Position numbers and translations under genes: made by a program. Positions 14,271 through 18,114 of a DNA stretch of 18,114 nt are shown here, piece by piece. Location of the stretch: contig WAOH01000019.1 of assembly GCA_015521385.1 (NCBI GenBank), positions 1 through 18,114 of the forward strand, given 5' to 3'. A model generated the notes under the pieces. The model did no database searches. It was not told the origin of the DNA and was given only the letters and a program-made list of their open reading frames with translations. Position 1 is the first letter of the stretch. Each line of letters starts with the position of its first letter. The DNA is from Thermoproteota archaeon. GTDB taxonomy: Archaea > Korarchaeota > Korarchaeia > Korarchaeales > Korarchaeaceae.

Positions 14271-14820
14271 AGTCATGATCTCAGGCTTCGGTGGTCAGGG
14301 CGTAGTGCTATCCGGTGCCGTTTTATCCCAAGCTTCGGTGCTGAGCAACTACTACGCGGCTGCCACCTACACTTACGGACCTGAAGCTAGATTGGGCTCT
14401 ACTAGGTCTGAAGTAGTCATTTCAGATGAGGAGATCGACTATCCCAAGATAATAAGCCCGGACTACTGGATAGCGATGAACCAGATGTCCCTCAATACCT
14501 TCTCTAAGAGGTATCCCTTGGACAAGACCGTAATTCTGGCGGACTCCTCGATGATCAAGTACTTCAATCCCGTGGAGGGTAAGGTGAGGGCCATCTACAA
14601 GATCCCCGCCACGGATGAGGCTGAAAGGCTGGGAAATAGGCTGGTAGCCAACATGCTCATGCTCGGAGTTTTCGTCACGGTTTCTGGTATCATACCTCTG
14701 GAGAACTTGAAGGAAGCGATAAGGAGGATGGTGAAACCTCAGTTCATAGATTTGAACTTGAAGGCCGTGGATAGAGGTAAGGAGATCGGAGAATCTCTCC
14801 TCAAGGGGGTAAAGGTTTAA
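14260..14820 (+). CDS. korC: 2-oxoacid:ferredoxin oxidoreductase gamma subunit (KorC-like)
   Basis: The gamma chain of the oxidoreductase, 186 residues from TTG 14260. Motifs: ISGFGGQGVVLSG (7-19), TYGPEARLGSTRSEVVIS (38-55) and the conserved NMLMLGVFV (about 129). The start is not certain. ATG 14230 adds ten residues (RSLRRGCGG...) that do not look like the family; TTG 14260 gives MRIEVMISGFGGQG, the usual beginning, with the GGAGGGGGTG run (14243-14252) about seven bases upstream; ATG 14275 would cut into the first strand. With TTG the gene overlaps korD by 11 bases. It completes the A-B-D-C set, so a whole enzyme is encoded. Confidence 0.9.
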   Translation: MRIEVMISGFGGQGVVLSGAVLSQASVLSNYYAAATYTYGPEARLGSTRSEVVISDEEIDYPKIISPDYWIAMNQMSLNTFSKRYPLDKTVILADSSMIKYFNPVEGKVRAIYKIPATDEAERLGNRLVANMLMLGVFVTVSGIIPLENLKEAIRRMVKPQFIDLNLKAVDRGKEIGESLLKGVKV

Positions 14821-14873
14821 GCCCCTCCTCCCCAATTTTCCCACGGGGCCATGATGAGTATTCGGCAAGAGGG

Positions 14874-14882
14874 TGTATATGG
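14874..14882 (+). promoter_or_regulatory. TATA-like box upstream of the rhomboid gene
   Basis: TGTATATGG lies in the 103-base gap between korC and the rhomboid gene, about 45 bases before TTG 14924. It would start a message near 14904, leaving room for the GGAGG ribosome binding site at 14911-14915, eight bases before the TTG. This suggests the rhomboid-aldolase pair is transcribed separately from kor. Confidence 0.45.
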
Positions 14883-14923
14883 CCCAGAAGAGGGTCAGCT
14901 GAGCCCTCCGGGAGGATGATCCC

Positions 14924-15619
14924 TTGTTCCCCTTCAAGGACGAGAATCCGAGCCCGATAACCCCTTGGGTTACTTATGGATTGATCCTACTCAACACTTT
15001 GGTCTTCCTCTGGGAAATAGCCGGTGGACCGGTGAGGTTCGAGCTGCTGATATACGAGTACGGGTTCATACCAAGGTTCTTCCTAGAGGACCCCGCTTCC
15101 AACGCTTACAGGCTCCTGACATCGATGTTCATGCACGGAGGTTGGCTCCATCTACTGGGAAACATGCTCTACCTCTACATATTCGGAGATAATGTGGAAG
15201 CCGCTTTCGGGCACTTCAAGTATCTCGTCTTCTACATAATATCGGGAATCGCTGCAAGCTTCCTCCACATGGCCGTGTTCCCCCTGTCGGAGATACCTGC
15301 CGTTGGGGCCAGTGGTGCGATAAGCGGCGTGTTGGGAGCTTACCTAGTCTTCTTCCCCCAAGCTAGGATAATGACGGCCATCCTCATCTGGTACTTCATC
15401 ACGGTGGAGCCCATACCGGCCAAGTATTACATAACGTTCTGGTTCATATGGCAGCTTATACCCGGCCTGCTGGCCGGTGAGGCGACGGGTGTCGCCTATT
15501 GGGCCCATATAGGTGGGTTCATAGCCGGAGTCCTCATGGCCTATCCATACAGGCACCGGGTGAGGTACCTGAGGAGGCTCTGGATGATGGAGAGGTATCA
15601 TCATGGACCCTACTGGTAG
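14924..15619 (+). CDS. Rhomboid family intramembrane serine protease
   Basis: A 231-residue membrane protein of six predicted helices that cleaves transmembrane substrates within the bilayer. The catalytic pair is S130 in GASGAISG and H195 in YWAHIGGFIAG; HGGWLHLLGN (71-80) supplies the H76 and N80 pair that stabilises the oxyanion, as in GlpG. The loop after helix 1 and the GDNVE (88-92) stretch are typical of short archaeal and bacterial rhomboids. Start is TTG 14924, supported by GGAGG eight bases upstream and by the family-like beginning FPFKDENPSPITPWVTY; no ATG is in frame nearby. The C-terminal tail is basic and His/Tyr rich. It overlaps the aldolase gene by 17 bases. Substrate unknown. 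Confidence 0.92.
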   Translation: MFPFKDENPSPITPWVTYGLILLNTLVFLWEIAGGPVRFELLIYEYGFIPRFFLEDPASNAYRLLTSMFMHGGWLHLLGNMLYLYIFGDNVEAAFGHFKYLVFYIISGIAASFLHMAVFPLSEIPAVGASGAISGVLGAYLVFFPQARIMTAILIWYFITVEPIPAKYYITFWFIWQLIPGLLAGEATGVAYWAHIGGFIAGVLMAYPYRHRVRYLRRLWMMERYHHGPYW

Positions 15620-16208
15620 GGCATCCGAACTCGCCGAAGTAATGAGGATCGCCTACGAGAGGGGTTACACTACAGGGGCCGGAGGGAACGCTAGCGCTCT
15701 GACAGATGAGGGAATACTCATAACCCCCTCCGGCAAATTCAAGGGGAGGTTGAGGGCTGAGGATATATTACTCATCGACCGCCAGGGAAGGGTGTTGAAG
15801 GGTGAAGGTAAGCCCAGCTCGGAGTGGAGGCTCCATTTGAGGATCTACGAGATCAGACCCGATGTGGGGGCGGTTCTCCACTGTCATCACCCCATGGTGA
15901 CCGGGCTGGCCACGTCCATGGTGAAAGGCCTGGAGATAGGGAGAGAGGTCCTCGCCCCGTTGAGCGAATCCGATTGGACCGAGGAGGCGAGGATCATGTT
16001 GAAGGACGTCAAGATACTGCCCTGGCGGCCATATGGTACTGAAGAGCTGGCCGAGATCGTATCCGAGGCGATGAGGGAGGTCAACGCCGTGGTGGTTTTG
16101 AGGCACGGCGCATTCGTCGCCTCTAAGGATCCTTGGCTCGCATTATCCGCCATGGATTCGCTCGCAGAGGTGTTCACGATAAACATGATAAGGCGATTGG
16201 TGGGCTAG
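15603..16208 (+). CDS. Class II aldolase/adducin family protein
   Basis: A 201-residue zinc-dependent class II aldolase of the fuculose-1-phosphate aldolase group. Visible are TGAGGNASAL (24-33), ITPSGKFKG (40-48) for phosphate binding, the catalytic Glu in PSSEWRLH (E74), zinc ligands H93 and H95 (HCHHP) and H168 (RHGAF). Length fits small archaeal members such as fuculose-1-phosphate aldolase homologues that release lactaldehyde; methylthioribulose-1-phosphate dehydratase is the main alternative and cannot be excluded. ATG 15603 has GGAGAGGT (15589-15596) six bases upstream, within the end of the rhomboid gene, so expression of the two is coupled. The stop TAG (16206-16208) overlaps the stop of the convergent dehydrogenase in a shared CTAG. 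Confidence 0.88.
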   Translation: MDPTGRASELAEVMRIAYERGYTTGAGGNASALTDEGILITPSGKFKGRLRAEDILLIDRQGRVLKGEGKPSSEWRLHLRIYEIRPDVGAVLHCHHPMVTGLATSMVKGLEIGREVLAPLSESDWTEEARIMLKDVKILPWRPYGTEELAEIVSEAMREVNAVVVLRHGAFVASKDPWLALSAMDSLAEVFTINMIRRLVG

Positions 16209-17608
16209 CTGCCTCCCCCCATCCAAGGTCTTCCCACACCTATGTAGAGGGCCCCGGCGGGTACGGAATCCACCTCTATCACATGCCTCCCGTCAACAAT
16301 CAGCCTTAACCCGTCAGATAATTGGAACAGCTCGCTGGACCTCATCCGGTACATGGAGTGATCGGTCGATATCACCGCGACTTCAGCTCCTCTGAGGGCT
16401 TCGATCAGGTTATCCGTTAAGGGAATTCCCAGCTCATCTAGCTTGGGATCCTCCTTTATCAGGGGATCGTGAACCACTATCTCCCTTACCCCCATTGAGA
16501 GAAGGTGTCTTACAAGGTCGTAGGTGGGAGATAGGCGGGAGTCAGGCACATCTCCTCTGAAGGCCAGTCCCAAGACCACCAACTTGGGATTCGTCATGCC
16601 GAGCCTCTCCATACCCTCCCTCACTAGACGGGATACCTCCTCTGGCATGTTCTCATTGATGGTCCGAGCGGTATCGGTCAGTGGAAGGTCCATGCCCACC
16701 TCCTTAGCCTTCCACATGAGGAATTTGGGATATATGGGGATGCACAAACCCCCGACCCCTGTACCAGGTCTATGTAGGTGGGAGTAGGGCTGGCTGTTGG
16801 CGGCCATCCTGACCTCGTCGTAGTCCACGCCCAGTCTCCTGCAGAGGGACGCTATCTCGTTAGCCAAGGCTATGTTCACATCCCTGTAAACTCCCTCGGC
16901 TAGCTTCTCCAGTTCAGCGGCCAAGTCGCTTGATAGTTTTATCACTCCCCTCTTCGTCACCATGGAGTAGAGATTGGCCGCCACCTCTGTGCTCCTAGTG
17001 TCTATACCTCCCACCACCTTAGGGTACGATTCAACTATGTCCCTCAATGCCCTTCCCTCCGATATCCTCTCCGGGCTGTAGGCAAGCCCGAAGTCTTTTC
17101 CAGCTCGCATTCCACTTATCTGCTCCAAAACAGGTTTGAGCACTCCTCTAGTGGTCCCAGGGGGGACGCTACTCTCCAGTATGACCAGATCCCCTTCTTT
17201 TAACCCCGAGGCTATGGACCTAGCTGCGGAGACGAGAGCGTCTAGGTTCGGTCTTCCCTCATCGTCTATTAGGGTTGGAACTGCTATGATCTTTACGTGA
17301 GTCTCCTTGGATGCCCACACGCCATCGCTCGTCGCCTCCAGCCTTCCCTCCTCTAGGGCTTTTCGGAAGATGTCGATCAGACAGGGCTCGTCAACAGGGG
17401 ATTCTCCTCTATTGAGTTTTTGAACCTTCTCCTCGTCCACATCAACTCCTATGGCGCTGGCACCCGCCTGAAGCCACGCTGCTAGTATGGGAGAGCCGAC
17501 ATGGCCCAGTCCATACACGGAGACTTTTATCGTGCCTTCGCGAAATGCCCTCCTTATCTCATCCTCGCTCATATCCAGTAACTTCATTTTCACATCGGGA
17601 GTTGACAT
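16205..17608 (-). CDS. Nucleotide sugar (UDP-HexNAc-type) dehydrogenase
   Basis: A 467-residue NAD-dependent UDP-sugar 6-dehydrogenase, nearest to UDP-N-acetylmannosamine dehydrogenase (WecC), giving uronic acids for surface glycans or glycoproteins. Order: Rossmann motif VYGLGHVGSP (31-40), VPTLIDDEGRPNL (110-122), SSVPPGTT (146-153), SPERISEG (178-185), KLAEGVYRDVNIALANE (235-251) with catalytic K235, catalytic C289 in GVGGLCIP, and a C-terminal UDP-binding domain with GLAFRGDVPDSRLSPT. The Asn usually found four residues after the lysine is Gly here (G239). An N-terminal extension of about 25 residues, LDMSEDEIRRAFREG, is seen in other archaeal members as I recall. ATG 17608 is used, but ATG 17587 (residue 8) fits the only TATA-like box better. 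No UDP-GlcNAc epimerase or glycosyltransferase is adjacent. Confidence 0.88.
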   Translation of the reverse strand: MSTPDVKMKLLDMSEDEIRRAFREGTIKVSVYGLGHVGSPILAAWLQAGASAIGVDVDEEKVQKLNRGESPVDEPCLIDIFRKALEEGRLEATSDGVWASKETHVKIIAVPTLIDDEGRPNLDALVSAARSIASGLKEGDLVILESSVPPGTTRGVLKPVLEQISGMRAGKDFGLAYSPERISEGRALRDIVESYPKVVGGIDTRSTEVAANLYSMVTKRGVIKLSSDLAAELEKLAEGVYRDVNIALANEIASLCRRLGVDYDEVRMAANSQPYSHLHRPGTGVGGLCIPIYPKFLMWKAKEVGMDLPLTDTARTINENMPEEVSRLVREGMERLGMTNPKLVVLGLAFRGDVPDSRLSPTYDLVRHLLSMGVREIVVHDPLIKEDPKLDELGIPLTDNLIEALRGAEVAVISTDHSMYRMRSSELFQLSDGLRLIVDGRHVIEVDSVPAGALYIGVGRPWMGGGS

Positions 17609-17617
17609 TATTACTTA

Positions 17618-17625
17618 CTTTAAAG
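17618..17625. promoter_or_regulatory. Palindromic TATA-like box between divergent genes
   Basis: CTTTAAAG is a perfect palindrome in the 39-base gap between the UDP-sugar dehydrogenase and the KaiC-like gene. Its centre is about 26 bases before ATG 17648, matching a leaderless start for the plus-strand gene, although GGGTGA (17638-17643) also precedes it. For the minus-strand gene it lies only 13 bases before ATG 17608, but about 34 before ATG 17587. Confidence 0.4.
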
Positions 17626-17647
17626 GTAGACAGAATTGGGTGAGTTC

Positions 17648-18114
17648 ATGAGGAGGGTAAAGACGGGCATACCTGGCATGGATGAACTCCTCAACGGCGG
17701 CATACCCGAGAGGAACGTCGTGCTCCTTTCAGGCGGGCCAGGCACGGGGAAGACGATCTTCGGGATGCAGTACCTGTACAACGGACTGAAGAGCGGAGAG
17801 GCTGGTGTCTACGTGGCCTTGGAGGAGCACCCGGTGCAGGTCAGGATAAACATGTCCACCTTCGGGTGGGATCCCAGACCCTACGAGGAGGAGGGCAAGT
17901 TCGCAATAGTGGATGCCTACACTGGCGGCATAGGGGGCGCAGCTAAGAGGGAGAAGTACGTGGTCACCGATCCAGAGGATGTCCATAGCCTCATAGACGA
18001 GATGAAGGCAGCCATCAGCGATGTAGGAGCGGTCAGGGTAGTCGTGGATTCCGTAACCGCGCTCTACCTGACGAAGCCCGTGGTGGCTAGAAAGACAGTG
18101 CTCCTGCTGAAGAA
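17648..18114 (+). CDS. KaiC/RadA-like RecA-superfamily ATPase (N-terminal part)
   Basis: The frame opens at ATG 17648, with GGGTGA four bases upstream, and stays open to the window edge (155 codons), so the 3' end is missing. The protein begins [22 protein letters not shown], typical of archaeal KaiC-domain proteins, followed by Walker A GGPGTGKT (29-36), the ALEEHPVQV segment with the paired acidic residues of KaiC-type ATPases, and the Walker B strand [12 protein letters not shown] near 130. It is not RadA itself, since there is no N-terminal DNA-binding HhH domain. Homologues occur as one- or two-domain proteins, often linked to signalling or archaellum control, but role here is unknown. 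It is divergent from the dehydrogenase. Confidence 0.88.
   Translation, partial: MRRVKTGIPGMDELLNGGIPERNVVLLSGGPGTGKTIFGMQYLYNGLKSGEAGVYVALEEHPVQVRINMSTFGWDPRPYEEEGKFAIVDAYTGGIGGAAKREKYVVTDPEDVHSLIDEMKAAISDVGAVRVVVDSVTALYLTKPVVARKTVLLLK

Noticed and set aside
14821..14849. GCCCC/GGGGC inverted repeat after korC as a terminator.
   Set aside because: The loop is 19 bases, the stem only five pairs, and just four T residues lie in the loop with none after it.
14846..14906. Possible C/D box small RNA: ATGATGA (14851-14857) and CTGA (14899-14902) flanked by GGGC/GCCC.
   Set aside because: No internal D' and C' boxes could be found at the spacing expected for archaeal guides, and the stretch contains the likely promoter and ribosome binding site of the rhomboid gene.
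14851..14919. A 22-codon open frame (MMSIRQEGVYG...) ahead of the rhomboid gene.
   Set aside because: There is no ribosome binding site, it is very short, and the putative transcription start falls inside it.
1..18114. CRISPR arrays, transposases, integrases, tRNA or rRNA genes, toxin-antitoxin pairs.
   Set aside because: No direct repeats with regular spacers, no transposase motifs and no tRNA-like cloverleaf were seen on reading; nearly all bases are in conserved housekeeping-type genes.

Overview
The window looks like chromosome of a thermophilic archaeon. The evidence is an archaeal-type phosphopantetheine adenylyltransferase, a TrpB2-type tryptophan synthase beta chain, a four-subunit 2-oxoacid:ferredoxin oxidoreductase, an aconitase-X protein, GGAGGTGA-like ribosome binding sites, TATA-like boxes 20-45 bases upstream of starts, GTG and TTG starts, and heavy use of AGG (Arg) and ATA (Ile). 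A TACK-type lineage (Korarchaeota/Thermoproteota-like) is my guess only; no rRNA or tRNA is present to test it. Gene density is very high, with most neighbours overlapping or separated by a few bases.

Layout. 1-420 (+): C-terminal part of a TrpB2-like gene, ending in a hairpin plus T-run. 2343-433 (-): a carbamoyltransferase of the ornithine carbamoyltransferase family followed by carbamate kinase, a two-gene operon able to turn a carbamoylated amine into ATP, CO2 and ammonia. 2344-2634: the only long non-coding stretch, holding divergent promoters and several inverted repeats. 2635-7189 (+): a complete five-gene branched-chain-amino-acid-type ABC importer (binding protein, two permeases, two ATPases). 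9696-7190 (-): an M42 metallo-aminopeptidase overlapping a single-chain aconitase X. 9756-11871 (+): a GlmS-like double-SIS enzyme without glutaminase domain, a HAD-fold protein that has lost its catalytic residues, and CoA-biosynthetic PPAT. 11913-14820 (+): KorA-KorB-KorD-KorC. 14924-16208 (+): a rhomboid protease overlapping a class II aldolase. 17608-16205 (-): a UDP-sugar dehydrogenase. 17648-end (+): the first 155 codons of a KaiC/RadA-like ATPase cut by the window edge.

Taken together, the first 15 kb reads as peptide and amino-acid catabolism: extracellular amino acid import, exopeptidase, ATP-yielding carbamoyl phosphate pathway and ferredoxin-linked oxidation of 2-oxoacids to acyl-CoA, with a CoA biosynthesis gene just upstream of the oxidoreductase. 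That functional link is inference from adjacency.

I did not find a clearly novel defence, mobile or RNA-based system. The points most worth a second look are the compact fused aconitase X next to a peptidase, a carbamoyltransferase with Asn where ornithine enzymes have Asp, and a degenerate HAD protein translationally coupled to the SIS enzyme.
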